Shown here one piece after another: positions 1-7,132 of a DNA stretch of 29,956 nt. The notes below the pieces were generated by a model, which was not told the origin of the DNA, made no database searches, and was given only the letters and a program-made list of their open reading frames with translations. The position numbers were made by a program, and so were the translations under genes. Position 1 is the first letter of the stretch. Every line of letters starts with the position of its first letter. The DNA is from W0P28-013 sp051878315 (GTDB lineage: Bacteria; Bacteroidota; Bacteroidia; Bacteroidales; Paludibacteraceae), in the NCBI GenBank assembly GCA_051878315.1, contig JBJEJW010000003.1, positions 1-29,956 on the forward strand, given 5' to 3'.

Positions 1-1229
1 TCGTTTATTTTGAACTGTTTGTAGCAGCCTTTTATCACGCACAGCACGCCGTCCACATCAATCGCAGGCGTGAGTTGAATCTTGTTTTTCGAGATAAAAT
101 AGTTCGGGTACGAGGCGCGCAGTTCGGACACGGTTTTGCCCGATTTTGCTAAATGCGTCAGGAACAGCGCAATGCCTACGAGTGCATCGCGTCCGTAGTG
201 CGAGGCGGGGTAGATGACACCGCCGTTGCCTTCGCCGCCAATCACGGCGTTGGTGGCTTTCATTTTGGCTACTACATTCACTTCGCCCACGGCGGCGGCG
301 TTGTATTGGCAGCCGTATTTTGCGGTTACGTCGCTCAAGGCACGCGTCGAACTCAAGTTCGATACGGTGTTGCCTTTGGTGTGTTGCAGCACATAGTCGG
401 CCACGGAAACAAGTGTGTATTCCTCGCCGAACATTTCGCCGTTTTCGCAGATGATAGCCAAACGATCGACATCGGGGTCAACCACAAAACCGACATCGGC
501 TTTTTTCTCTTTGATGAGTTGTGCAATGTCGCCCAAATGTTCGGGCAGCGGCTCGGGGTTGTGCGGGAAATGTCCGTTCGGCTCGCAGTAGAGCGGCTCT
601 ATCTGCTCCACGCCGAGTGTTTTGAGCAGTTGCGGAATGGCAATGCCTCCCACCGAATTGACGCAGTCGCAGGCCACGCGGAAGTTGGCTTTGCGGATGG
701 CTTCCACATCGACTAAATCGAGTTTTAGTACGCTTTCGATGTGGCGCGTGGTGAGGTCGTCGCGCGTGGTGAGTGTGCCGATTTCGTCCACGTCGGCATA
801 GGTTATGTCGCCGCGCTCGGCAATGGCGAGCATGGCTTCGCCCTCGGCTTTGTTCAGAAATTCGCCGCGCTCGTTCAGCAGTTTCAAGGCGTTCCATTGT
901 TTGGGATTGTGGCTGGCAGTGAGTATGATGCCGCCGTCCGCTTGTTCCATGGTTACGGCAAGTTCGGTGGTCGGTGTCGATGCAAGGCCGATGTTGACAA
1001 CGTCGCAACCGCAGCCGAGTAACGTGCCTACGACCAAATGGTTGACCATTTCGCCGGAGATGCGTGCGTCGCGTCCGACAACCACTTTGCATCGCTGTTT
1101 GTTGCGATACGATTTGAGCCAAGTGGCGTAAGCCGACGAGAATTTTACCACATCGATAGGCGAAAGCCCGTCGCCGGCAGCACCGCCAATGGTGCCGCGT
1201 ATGCCTGAAATACTTTTAATGAGTGTCAT
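1..1229 (-). CDS. glmM: Phosphoglucosamine mutase, 3' end cut by the window edge
   Basis: This gene encodes a phosphohexomutase of the alpha-D-phosphohexomutase family, most likely the enzyme interconverting glucosamine-6-phosphate and glucosamine-1-phosphate for cell-wall precursor synthesis. About 409 residues are visible from ATG 1229 and the frame runs open off the left edge; family members are about 450-460 residues. The active-site serine loop TASHNP (Ser about 106), the metal-binding DPDVDRL motif and the sugar-binding GEGNGG motif are all present in the right order. The protein begins MTLIKSISGIRGTIGG, typical of the Bacteroidota form. Phosphomannomutase is the main alternative, since these paralogues share motifs. 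It is a host housekeeping gene, with the lipoprotein gene immediately upstream on the same strand. Confidence 0.9.
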   Translation of the reverse strand, partial: MTLIKSISGIRGTIGGAAGDGLSPIDVVKFSSAYATWLKSYRNKQRCKVVVGRDARISGEMVNHLVVGTLLGCGCDVVNIGLASTPTTELAVTMEQADGGIILTASHNPKQWNALKLLNERGEFLNKAEGEAMLAIAERGDITYADVDEIGTLTTRDDLTTRHIESVLKLDLVDVEAIRKANFRVACDCVNSVGGIAIPQLLKTLGVEQIEPLYCEPNGHFPHNPEPLPEHLGDIAQLIKEKKADVGFVVDPDVDRLAIICENGEMFGEEYTLVSVADYVLQHTKGNTVSNLSSTRALSDVTAKYGCQYNAAAVGEVNVVAKMKATNAVIGGEGNGGVIYPASHYGRDALVGIALFLTHLAKSGKTVSELRASYPNYFISKNKIQLTPAIDVDGVLCVIKGCYKQFKIN

Positions 1230-1268
1230 ATTGTAGGGAAATGTTTTGTAGCTAATTTTGGCGTATCA

Positions 1269-1802
1269 TTATTGGGCTATTTTGCGCATCAATAATTTAT
1301 AATGGTAGGGCACGACGGACGATACGGCTGTCGAGAAACCTAATTTCGATGGGACGATGACTTGTGCAATGGTACCTGAGTAGCGCATAACGTCGAAAGC
1401 GTTGTCCCACCCGATGCAACTATTAGTGGTCGAACCTTTGGTGATGATGTCGGGATTCGGTTTGTCGAGTGTTGTCCAATAACTGTGTACGACGGGCATT
1501 TCGTCGAGAGTGCTTTCGATATAGCGTACGATGAGTTGGTCACCGTTTTTTATGCGCACGTCGCTACCTATCGAGTCGATGCAGAAATAAATTTCTTCGC
1601 TGCCAAGATGATACCATTGTCCGACAACGAATGCAGAATCAGCCGGGCATGTTGTTTGCACAACATACCCATGACGTTGTAGCCAAGCGTCGATTTTATT
1701 TTGTTCGCTTTCCAACTGTTTGGAGTAGTTTTGCGAACTTTCGCAAGCGGTCAGTGCACATACGGCGCATGCCAATAACCATACTTTTCGTATTAGTTTC
1801 AT
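1269..1802 (-). CDS. DUF4827-like lipoprotein
   Basis: The 177-residue product begins with a short basic and hydrophobic signal peptide ending in the lipobox LTAC (Cys about 20), so it should be lipid-anchored. The mature part is about 155 residues, mixed alpha/beta, with no catalytic motif I can name. I recognise it as the DUF4827 type of Bacteroidales lipoprotein, which is commonly found next to glmM; that recognition is from memory. It is transcribed leftward ahead of glmM with a 39-bp gap, probably from the TACTTTTG promoter element at 1830-1837. Its role is unknown. Confidence 0.75.
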   Translation of the reverse strand: MKLIRKVWLLACAVCALTACESSQNYSKQLESEQNKIDAWLQRHGYVVQTTCPADSAFVVGQWYHLGSEEIYFCIDSIGSDVRIKNGDQLIVRYIESTLDEMPVVHSYWTTLDKPNPDIITKGSTTNSCIGWDNAFDVMRYSGTIAQVIVPSKLGFSTAVSSVVPYHYKLLMRKIAQ

Positions 1803-1829
1803 AAGCGATGTTTCTACATTTACAACCTA

Positions 1830-1837
1830 CAAAAGTA
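1830..1837 (-). promoter_or_regulatory. -7 promoter element for the lipoprotein/glmM unit
   Basis: On the minus strand this reads TACTTTTG, matching the Bacteroidota -7 consensus TAnnTTTG, and lies 28 bp upstream of the lipoprotein start. No convincing -33 TTTG is visible at the usual distance. Confidence 0.5.
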
Positions 1838-1888
1838 ACAAAAATAGTTGAACCTTGTATTAGTATTTGGTGTTTTTTCGGGAAAAAG

Positions 1889-1919
1889 TTGTGTTTTTGA
1901 CAAAAAAGCATTACTTTTG
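1889..1919 (+). promoter_or_regulatory. Promoter of tRNA-Arg
   Basis: A -33 TTG at 1889-1891 and a -7 TACTTTTG at 1912-1919 are separated by 20 bases, the Bacteroidota arrangement. Transcription would start near 1926, about 30 bases before the mature tRNA. Confidence 0.7.
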
Positions 1920-1956
1920 CAGCCGTAAAAGGTAATTTTTCATAAGAGTTAAAGGG

Positions 1957-2030
1957 GGTTCCGTAGCTCAGTTGGATAGAGCATCAGCCTTCTAAGCTGA
2001 GGGCCCCGGGTTCGAATCCCGGCGGAATCA
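1957..2030 (+). tRNA. tRNA-Arg (anticodon TCT)
   Basis: A full cloverleaf can be drawn. The acceptor arms GGTTCCG and CGGAATC pair with one G-U; the anticodon stem TCAGC/GCTGA holds the loop CTTCTAA with anticodon TCT; the T arm is CCGGG-TTCGAAT-CCCGG. The discriminator base is A at 2030 and CCA is not encoded. The 3' end of this gene is the integration site of the element that follows. Confidence 0.97.
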
Positions 2031-2033
2031 CGA
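2017..2033 (+). other. attL: tRNA-side attachment core
   Basis: The 17-base sequence TCCCGGCGGAATCACGA covers the 3' half of the T stem and acceptor stem of tRNA-Arg and recurs exactly at 26619-26635, next to a tyrosine recombinase gene. This is the standard footprint of tRNA-targeting integration. The tRNA stays intact at this end. Confidence 0.92.
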
Positions 2034-2040
2034 TTTATGC

Positions 2041-2078
2041 AGCGAAACGATTGATTTTCAGTCGTTTCGCTTTTTTTG
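2041..2078 (+). terminator. Element-borne terminator behind tRNA-Arg
   Basis: The 10-bp perfect stem AGCGAAACGA/TCGTTTCGCT is followed by seven T residues. It lies inside the element just past attL, so after integration the element provides transcription termination for the host tRNA. A different hairpin at 26637-26662 would have followed the tRNA in the empty site. Confidence 0.85.
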
Positions 2079-2165
2079 TTGTCAGTGGTTTGGCAACAAA
2101 AAGTTGTTTGGCACTATAAACACAAACAAACACACATAAAAATAACCTAACAACAAGCAAACTAC

Positions 2166-2270
2166 CAAATCGCGCCAAATCGCGTCAAATCGCGCCAAAT
2201 CGCGTCAAATCGCGCCAAATTGCGCCAAATTGCGCCAAATTGCGTCAAATCGCGCCAAATCGCGTCAAAT
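2166..2270 (+). repeat. 10-bp tandem repeats (iteron-like, about 10.5 copies)
   Basis: The unit CAAATYGCGY repeats at an exact 10-bp period, with C/T variation at two positions only. A period close to one helical turn places the AAAT tracts on one face of the DNA and could curve it. The array starts about 130 bp inside attL. It could be a replication iteron array, arm-type binding sites for the recombinase, or a repressor or packaging site; the sequence does not decide. An open frame through it on the minus strand is merely the repeat translated. Confidence 0.85.
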
Positions 2271-2296
2271 TCAACCATCGCCCCTTTGCGGTTTCG

Positions 2297-2304
2297 TATC
2301 TTTG
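2297..2304 (+). promoter_or_regulatory. -7 promoter element ahead of the first late gene
   Basis: TATCTTTG matches TAnnTTTG and is 41 bp ahead of ATG 2346. The -33 position falls just after the tandem repeats and has no clear TTTG, so this promoter may need an activator. Confidence 0.5.
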
Positions 2305-2345
2305 CACCGTGTTTCAACAACGAAGCACGGATTTTTTTTGTAAAC

Positions 2346-2540
2346 ATGGGACGTAAACTGACAAAATCGGAATTAAAGCGTATCACCGAAGTAGCCAAGA
2401 TGGAGCGCCGCAAAAGTGGTGTCAAGAAAGTCGAAAAGGTGGTGCATTACAATATGAAATGGCAAGATGCCATACGCCGCGCCAGCAAAAAAGTGTTGGC
2501 CGAACGTCGTGTGAAACAGAAACGTATTAGGTTTAAGTGA
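2346..2540 (+). CDS. Small very basic protein
   Basis: The 64-residue product is rich in Lys and Arg throughout and has no membrane segment. I recognise no family. Start ATG 2346 is chosen because it follows the -7 element by about 40 bp; an upstream in-frame start would place the promoter and repeats inside the coding sequence. It is the first gene of the rightward module and is separated from the next by a 218-bp gap with stem-loops. Its charge and size would suit nucleic-acid binding, for example genome condensation or late-gene activation, but nothing in the sequence proves this. Confidence 0.6.
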   Translation: MGRKLTKSELKRITEVAKMERRKSGVKKVEKVVHYNMKWQDAIRRASKKVLAERRVKQKRIRFK

Positions 2541-2599
2541 TATTCGTTTAGTTCAAACAGTTCTTCGGTAGCAACAACAAGAAAATGTGTTTTTTGTGG

Positions 2600-2700
2600 T
2601 TCCGGGAACGGGCCAAGTAGAAGTAGTTTGAGTATTGATTAGATTGCCCCGGAAGAACGTACCGACGCAAGCGGGAGCGGCCATAAGGTCGGCCCGCTTG
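2600..2700 (+). promoter_or_regulatory. Structured leader or small RNA before the structural operon
   Basis: The 218-bp gap between the basic protein and the structural operon has no credible gene but can fold. TTCCGGG at 2600-2606 pairs with CCCGGAA at 2648-2654, and CAAGCGGG at 2668-2675 pairs with CCCGCTTG at 2693-2700 with a further GGCC-rich interior. No T-run follows the second hairpin, so it is not a classical terminator. It may be a processed leader, an antitermination site or a small RNA. Confidence 0.4.
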
Positions 2701-2758
2701 TGTAAGCGGTTGAACAAGAGAGCGAGAATTTTTCTAACAACTAAAAATTTATAAAACT

Positions 2759-2923
2759 ATGTGGAACAAAACATCAACCGTGTGCATCATGCTTGCAATC
2801 GTCATCGTGCTTTTGCTGTTTTTCGGCTCGAAAGTGATGAAGTCCGAGAAACCGGCGTCATCAAGCGATGCACCCAAAACAACCGAGAGTGATAAACCTG
2901 CTTCATTTCGAGGCCGGAAGTAA
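2759..2923 (+). CDS. 54-residue single-TM protein
   Basis: The protein has a short polar N-terminus, a hydrophobic segment at about residues 7-23 and a Lys/Ser/Pro-rich tail. It opens the structural operon and is followed after 25 bp by the candidate coat protein. No family is recognised. Tiny single-TM proteins of this kind recur through the operon and would fit a virion inner membrane, or less likely a secretion apparatus. The ATG follows an AT-rich region without a strong ribosome-binding site, as is usual in Bacteroidota. Confidence 0.65.
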   Translation: MWNKTSTVCIMLAIVIVLLLFFGSKVMKSEKPASSSDAPKTTESDKPASFRGRK

Positions 2924-2948
2924 CTAACCATCTAAAAAATGTAAGGAG

Positions 2949-3620
2949 ATGAATATTAACAAACAAAATTTGAGCGACCGTTTCAATGGGAACGAATCGG
3001 TATCGTTGAAAAAACGCATCCGCACCATTCGTGCCAACGGTCAGACAGTAGGAGCCGCCGATTTTATCGACGAATCGAACTTGGGTGAACCGGTACAAAT
3101 TTCGTTGAAAAACAACGACGGCGTATCGCACACCGTAGCCGTTTTTGCCGGTGCATTGACATCGGTTGAAGACATTGCCGCCGTAGCAGGCGAACAAGTA
3201 GATGCCATTGTAGCCGATGGCGATTTTTTGAAAAAGGGGAATGACGTGCTGATGACATGTGATTGCCCGAAGTTGGCATTCATTCAAGCGCACTTCACGC
3301 GTAACCCGACCATCGTCGATGCCATGCAACTTGGTACCGACAACGCTTCGCAGTTTGGTCAAAAAATCAAACATGCGCGTTTCAGCCCGATCAAGGGTAA
3401 TAGTTACGAGGAGATTTCGCCGCGCATCTTCCTGACCCAAGGTCAGTTGGATCGCACGATGGTCGAAATCAAAAACAAACCATTGATTCTCGACGACAAA
3501 CACCTGTTTATTGTAACGGTTGCCGCCGGTCGTCAACTCGACCTGACGCTGATGCTTGGTGCATCGCTCGATGCAGCCGAAGCCTTGCAAAATGTGCGTA
3601 AAGCCGTTTTTGGCGAATAA
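2949..3620 (+). CDS. Candidate major coat protein
   Basis: The 223-residue protein is soluble, with no signal, no transmembrane segment and no catalytic motif. Alternating hydrophobic stretches (VQISLKNN, SHTVAVFAG, KHLFIVTVAAG, LDLTLMLGA) suggest a beta-sandwich. It is placed early in the operon between two TM proteins, and it is the only sizeable non-membrane, non-enzymatic product of the first part of the module. A coat protein is my best inference. It is short for a double jelly-roll protein (usually above 250 residues), so a single jelly-roll or another fold is possible. Start ATG 2949 directly abuts AAGGAG, which is unusually close for a ribosome-binding site. Confidence 0.45.
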   Translation: MNINKQNLSDRFNGNESVSLKKRIRTIRANGQTVGAADFIDESNLGEPVQISLKNNDGVSHTVAVFAGALTSVEDIAAVAGEQVDAIVADGDFLKKGNDVLMTCDCPKLAFIQAHFTRNPTIVDAMQLGTDNASQFGQKIKHARFSPIKGNSYEEISPRIFLTQGQLDRTMVEIKNKPLILDDKHLFIVTVAAGRQLDLTLMLGASLDAAEALQNVRKAVFGE

Positions 3621-3656
3621 CCCTTTTTTGGTAGAACCATAACGAACGATTGAAGT

Positions 3657-4292
3657 ATGGATCAGAATCAAAATACAACAGTGGATAGCGCGATCAACTT
3701 TGCGCTGCACACTGTTTCGCCTGAAAAAATCGCGCCGTTGTTTGCCAAATTCGGTTATAAGCCCGACGAAATCAGTTTGGAAACCACCCTTGAGTTGTGG
3801 GACGTTTATGGCGACGACTTCATTGTTCCGTTTGCCGAAATGGCTCAAGAGGTGTTGCACGATGGCGATCAGATGGCCGAAATCAAGCGGCATTATTTGT
3901 CGTTCGACCGTGTCACGGGTGCCAAGCGCAAAAAAGCGGTTTGGCGTGGCGACGGCCAACCGGTAGCCACTACCGATGGCAGCGAGATCGAAACGGCCGA
4001 AGGTGAAAGTGCCGATGGAACACCCACCGATGACACATCGGCCAAGTTTGACACAGCCATGAACTATATGGATAAAATTTGGGGTCAAATTGGCAAAGGA
4101 GGTTCTACGATTATTGACTTGGTCAATAAAGGCAAAGGTGGCGCCGGCAGCCAACCGGCCGACCCAAAGACCACTCCGTCCGGCAATCAGCCCAAAGGAG
4201 GCACGGATTCGGGCAGCATTTGGCTGATTGTAGGCGTGGTATTGGTTGTGGTAGTGCTCATTGTGTTACTTGTGTTTGCAGCCAAGAAGTGA
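3657..4292 (+). CDS. C-terminally anchored structural-type protein
   Basis: The 211-residue protein has a helical N-terminal part (about 1-95), an acidic Asp/Glu/Thr-rich linker (about 105-130), a Gly/Pro/Lys-rich linker (about 158-185) and a strong transmembrane segment at about 188-208 ending AAKK. No family is recognised. The layout, a soluble domain on a flexible linker tethered to a membrane at the C-terminus, resembles capsid-membrane linkers of membrane-containing phages, which is an inference. A terminator follows 23 bp after the stop. Confidence 0.55.
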   Translation: MDQNQNTTVDSAINFALHTVSPEKIAPLFAKFGYKPDEISLETTLELWDVYGDDFIVPFAEMAQEVLHDGDQMAEIKRHYLSFDRVTGAKRKKAVWRGDGQPVATTDGSEIETAEGESADGTPTDDTSAKFDTAMNYMDKIWGQIGKGGSTIIDLVNKGKGGAGSQPADPKTTPSGNQPKGGTDSGSIWLIVGVVLVVVVLIVLLVFAAKK

Positions 4293-4315
4293 TTTAAGAT
4301 TATCTGTTTTGGATT

Positions 4316-4356
4316 AAAAGGCTCGCACGCTGAAAAATGCGGGTGAGCCTTTTTTT
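4316..4356 (+). terminator. Rho-independent terminator within the late operon
   Basis: AAAAGGCTCGC is matched by GGTGAGCCTTTT across an interrupted stem and is followed by seven T residues. It sits between the coat/linker genes and the metallopeptidase gene, only 14 bp before the latter's start. It probably gives partial termination, keeping expression of the first genes high relative to those downstream. Confidence 0.8.
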
Positions 4357-4370
4357 AATTGGAGATTCCG

Positions 4371-4964
4371 ATGAAAATAGTATATACAAACGACGACAAT
4401 TATTTGGTGAGTGGTACACCGGCAGCCGTAACCGAAGACGGTGTGATGTACATCAACACCGATTTGTATTATCAGCTGACACCATTTCAGCGCGAGTTCA
4501 TCAAATGGCACGAAGTCGGCCACTATCGTTTGCATACACACAGCGAATTTGAAGCCGACGAGTATGCCTTCCACAAGATGGCCGGTAAATACTATCAATC
4601 GTTGAAAAAGATGATTGGTACGCTCGAAGCCGTGTTGGACGAAGAAACCGACCCCAACGTTCCGGAACGCATCGAGGCGCTGTACAAACTATGTTTGCAA
4701 TACGATGCCGAACGTGGCAATCGTGCCGCCGCCAAAGAGTTGCGGCGTTTGGCGCAGGGTGGTGCCGTGATGCGTGGCGATGGCGAGAATGCCAAGACCA
4801 CCAAAGCCATCGAAGCCACCAGCAAAGGCATCACCGATGCAATAACTGCGGCTTCGGCAGGGAATGTATCAAATACAAAAGCCAACACCGAGGCCAACAA
4901 CAGCAACGACATCATGATGTATCTGTTTTTGGGCGTTGTGTTGATAATGCTCTTGAAGGACTAA
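4371..4964 (+). CDS. HExxH metallopeptidase-like protein with C-terminal membrane anchor
   Basis: The 197-residue protein carries HEVGH (His47, Glu48, His51) followed by EFEADEYAF (Glu61 likely third zinc ligand), the pattern of M48 and M78/ImmA-type gluzincins. After a helical middle and a low-complexity Thr/Ala/Asn region, a transmembrane segment at about 181-195 ends the protein. ATG 4371 is chosen because GGAG lies 6 bp upstream; an in-frame TTG at 4359 overlaps the terminator. It could mature virion proteins or cut a host protein on entry. Substrate is unknown. Confidence 0.65.
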   Translation: MKIVYTNDDNYLVSGTPAAVTEDGVMYINTDLYYQLTPFQREFIKWHEVGHYRLHTHSEFEADEYAFHKMAGKYYQSLKKMIGTLEAVLDEETDPNVPERIEALYKLCLQYDAERGNRAAAKELRRLAQGGAVMRGDGENAKTTKAIEATSKGITDAITAASAGNVSNTKANTEANNSNDIMMYLFLGVVLIMLLKD

Positions 4965-4978
4965 ATTTTTGAAACACT

Positions 4979-5278
4979 ATGGGAGAAACAAACAACAGCA
5001 GTACAACGAGCATGGGCGGTGGCGACAGCGGTTATGCCTTCAAAACATTGTGGCAGGAGATAACGCGTGCCGTAGGCTATGCCATGACGGCCATGACCGA
5101 CAGCATCGGTTTGAAAGAAGCGGGTAAAACGAACCGCGAACTCATTTCGGAAACCGGCATGACCGACCGTCAAAAAAACTTGCTCGATTCGACCAAAGGC
5201 AGTTCCACGATACCCATCATGGTGTGTGCGATTGCCGGCATCTGTTTGATCATTTATTTATTGAAAGGTAAAAAATAA
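4979..5278 (+). CDS. 99-residue C-terminal TM protein
   Basis: The product has a Ser/Thr/Gly-rich start, an amphipathic middle and a transmembrane segment at about 76-95 ending KGKK. It follows the metallopeptidase gene by 14 bp and precedes another small TM protein by 6 bp, so it is translated as part of the same operon. No family is recognised; a virion membrane component is inferred from context. Confidence 0.6.
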   Translation: MGETNNSSTTSMGGGDSGYAFKTLWQEITRAVGYAMTAMTDSIGLKEAGKTNRELISETGMTDRQKNLLDSTKGSSTIPIMVCAIAGICLIIYLLKGKK

Positions 5279-5284
5279 TTTGTT

Positions 5285-5458
5285 ATGGCAGTCAAAACAG
5301 TTGATACAGAAAAAGTTCTGGTAGCCTACGCTACGGCTACCGACGAGGAACGCGCCTACATATCGGGTTCGGAGCAATCGAAAAACCGATCGGTATGGAT
5401 TGTAGCAGGCACAATCGCCGTGCTTGCCATTGCGGCATTTTGGTTTTACAAACACTAA
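5285..5458 (+). CDS. 57-residue C-terminal TM protein
   Basis: The protein starts MAVKTVDTEKVLVAY, has a polar middle and a transmembrane segment at about 36-55 ending WFYKH. It is tightly spaced between neighbours of the same type (6 bp before, 15 bp after). No family is recognised. Real coding is supported by this spacing and by the conserved layout with adjacent genes. Confidence 0.6.
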   Translation: MAVKTVDTEKVLVAYATATDEERAYISGSEQSKNRSVWIVAGTIAVLAIAAFWFYKH

Positions 5459-5473
5459 AAAAAATACAACAAC

Positions 5474-5779
5474 ATGGCAACAACAAGCAGTTACGACGGC
5501 ACGCCACAGCAGCGCCGTTACATAAACATTGATGCTCTACCGGGCGACCCAAATACCTTTTGGGTGGGCGACAGCGGCCGGTACTATCGTACCCTGAAAG
5601 AGGCCGAAGAAGACAAGCCGGATAATGAGGTTTTCCCGCAGGATTATGTGATACAGAAATCGTTCTACCAACAGCACAAAAAAACCATTTGGATTTGTGC
5701 GGCTGTGTTGGTGGTTGGTTTTGTCGTGATCCGGCTGTTCGACACCAACAAATTGGTCTATAACAATCACAAATGGTAA
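5474..5779 (+). CDS. 101-residue C-terminal TM protein
   Basis: About 70 soluble residues, with the stretch TFWVGDSGRYYRTLKEAEED, lead to a transmembrane segment at about 71-89 and a short polar tail. It overlaps the next gene at ATGGTAA, which suggests translational coupling. No family is recognised; the context points to a virion membrane component. Confidence 0.6.
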   Translation: MATTSSYDGTPQQRRYINIDALPGDPNTFWVGDSGRYYRTLKEAEEDKPDNEVFPQDYVIQKSFYQQHKKTIWICAAVLVVGFVVIRLFDTNKLVYNNHKW

Positions 5780-6093
5780 TTGCGATGGAAGAGAAATACA
5801 CTTTTGAAGATTTTGTGGCATCGCTTCGCAACGAATTTGCCACCTATTGTGGCGAATCCGACAGCAATGCCGAATACACCAACACGATTTTTAATCAGTT
5901 TTTGGCAAAAATGGCAGGTACAGATGTAGCAACAACCACCAATGTGGAAGTAGAACGTGTGATCGTACAAGACGATCCTGTGATTTGCACCGTGTTCAAT
6001 CACTCCGTCAGGGAATCGGAGTTGTTCATCATCAACACCATACTCAACATCGTTATGTTGATTGTGGCCGCCATATCGTTGCGCAAAAGTTAA
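5773..6093 (+). CDS. 106-residue C-terminal TM protein
   Basis: The soluble part is acidic and probably mixed alpha/beta, and the last 22 residues form a transmembrane segment (about 85-103) ending LRKS. The first ATG (5773) overlaps the previous stop by 7 bp; ATG 5785 (MEEKYTFEDF) is a reasonable alternative start. No family is recognised. It belongs to the run of small anchored proteins. Confidence 0.55.
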   Translation: MVIAMEEKYTFEDFVASLRNEFATYCGESDSNAEYTNTIFNQFLAKMAGTDVATTTNVEVERVIVQDDPVICTVFNHSVRESELFIINTILNIVMLIVAAISLRKS

Positions 6094-6103
6094 ACAAAAC
6101 GCT

Positions 6104-6277
6104 ATGAATAAGACAATTATAATAGTAGTTGCCATTGTGGCAGCATGTGTATTGGCCGGTTTCATTGTTTATACGATGACCCCGAGCAAAACGGGGCTCG
6201 ACCGTTTTCAGTTTGTAAGTTACGACGAGGATAGCAGCAATTCGCTCAAAGGCGGACTGAAATTGAAAAATGATTAG
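6104..6277 (+). CDS. 57-residue N-terminal TM protein
   Basis: This protein has its membrane segment at the N-terminus (about 4-24), followed by a polar tail of about 30 residues, the reverse of the five genes before it. ATG 6104 starts right at the hydrophobic stretch; an upstream in-frame ATG at 6062 would overlap the previous gene. Its stop overlaps the next start by 8 bp. No family is recognised. Confidence 0.6.
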   Translation: MNKTIIIVVAIVAACVLAGFIVYTMTPSKTGLDRFQFVSYDEDSSNSLKGGLKLKND

Positions 6278-6671
6278 TAGGCAAGACATCAGCGATGGCG
6301 ACTTGGTGGTGCTTTCGGCGCTGAAAAAGCAACCGTTCTACGGACATGCAGCCGTTTATAGTGCCGGCAGGTTCTACCATTTCAACGAAAGTGGGGGGCA
6401 CTGTGATAGTTACGACTTTTTCGTCAACCAACAGCAGCGCCGGATTTTGCGCATCGAACACGGTACGAAAACACACGACGAGATTCAAGCCTACTACGAC
6501 GCCAACAAACACCGCACATGGAAAGCGCTGACCTACAACTGCGAACACTTTGCCTACGGTGCCGCCTACGGAGCCGAAAAATCGCCAACGTTGCGCGGTT
6601 ATGTAGCACTTGCCGGCACGGTTGTCGGTGCATTGATAATAGGATTATTTGTAAAACGCAAAACAAAATAG
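6270..6671 (+). CDS. LRAT/H-rev107-like (NlpC/P60 superfamily) protein with C-terminal anchor
   Basis: The 133-residue protein shows the LRAT-family signatures: an early histidine in GHAAVYSAGRFYHF (His26, second His at 37) and the cysteine motif YNCEHFAYG (Cys91). In this family the Cys-His-His set carries out thiol acyl chemistry, including phospholipid acyl transfer or hydrolysis. A transmembrane segment at about 110-127 tethers it to the membrane. In a membrane-containing particle such activity could act on lipids during entry or assembly; a peptidase role of the wider NlpC/P60 superfamily is the alternative. It overlaps the preceding gene (ATGATTAG). Confidence 0.7.
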   Translation: MISRQDISDGDLVVLSALKKQPFYGHAAVYSAGRFYHFNESGGHCDSYDFFVNQQQRRILRIEHGTKTHDEIQAYYDANKHRTWKALTYNCEHFAYGAAYGAEKSPTLRGYVALAGTVVGALIIGLFVKRKTK

Positions 6672-6672
6672 T

Positions 6673-7131
6673 ATGAAAACAACAACAAAAATAACGCTCG
6701 GCTTTATTGGTGTATTGGTAGTGATAATCGCTGTGTTGGCCATTGTCATTGCCATCAAAAACCAAAAATCCAAAGCCAAAACACCCGACAGCGACACGCC
6801 GCTCTCTGCCGATGACGTGTTTGATAAAACATCGTCGAGCAGTGCCAACGCCGTAACCGATGCCGAAGTGGATGCCGCCGACCGTTTGGCCGCCAAACTG
6901 TACCGCGACATGGATGGTCTGAACCTGATGGGGCACGACACCGACCTGTACGAAGAGGTCAATTTGTTGAGCGATCGCGAATTGTCGATACTCAACGCCG
7001 TATTCAACAAAAAATACGGCAACGGCGAAACTCTCATCGAATGGTTGGATGGTGAAAGTTTTATGTGGGCGGACAATTTCGGTCTTGACACGTTGGTAAA
7101 ATCAATTATTAACCGCTTAAACAAAATTTGA
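6673..7131 (+). CDS. N-terminally anchored protein with annexin-repeat-like domain
   Basis: A membrane segment at about 7-28 is followed by an Asp/Ser/Thr-rich linker and a helical domain of about 90 residues. The stretch LYRDMDGLNLMGHDTDLYEE followed by LSDRELSILNAVFNKKYGNG resembles one annexin-type repeat (helix, G-x-G-like turn, then L..L...F...YG). This resemblance is by eye only. Two later proteins (7581 and 8595) have a similar pattern around LVRLNAMFK. The function may be in the periplasm or at the virion membrane. Confidence 0.55.
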   Translation: MKTTTKITLGFIGVLVVIIAVLAIVIAIKNQKSKAKTPDSDTPLSADDVFDKTSSSSANAVTDAEVDAADRLAAKLYRDMDGLNLMGHDTDLYEEVNLLSDRELSILNAVFNKKYGNGETLIEWLDGESFMWADNFGLDTLVKSIINRLNKI

Positions 7132-7132
7132 T

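Noticed and set aside
153..1131. Several plus-strand frames within the glmM region
   Set aside because: They are antisense to a clear phosphohexomutase with intact motifs.
2162..2425. Minus-strand frame with repeated FDAIWRDL-like units
   Set aside because: The repetition is the translation of the 10-bp tandem repeat in a period that keeps the frame; the frame also runs through the promoter and the start of the basic-protein gene.
2802..4154. A 450-codon open frame on the minus strand opposite the candidate coat and linker genes
   Set aside because: It lies wholly antisense to two well-formed plus-strand genes with good spacing, and its translation shows no domain. Such long shadows arise from the codon bias of the plus strand.
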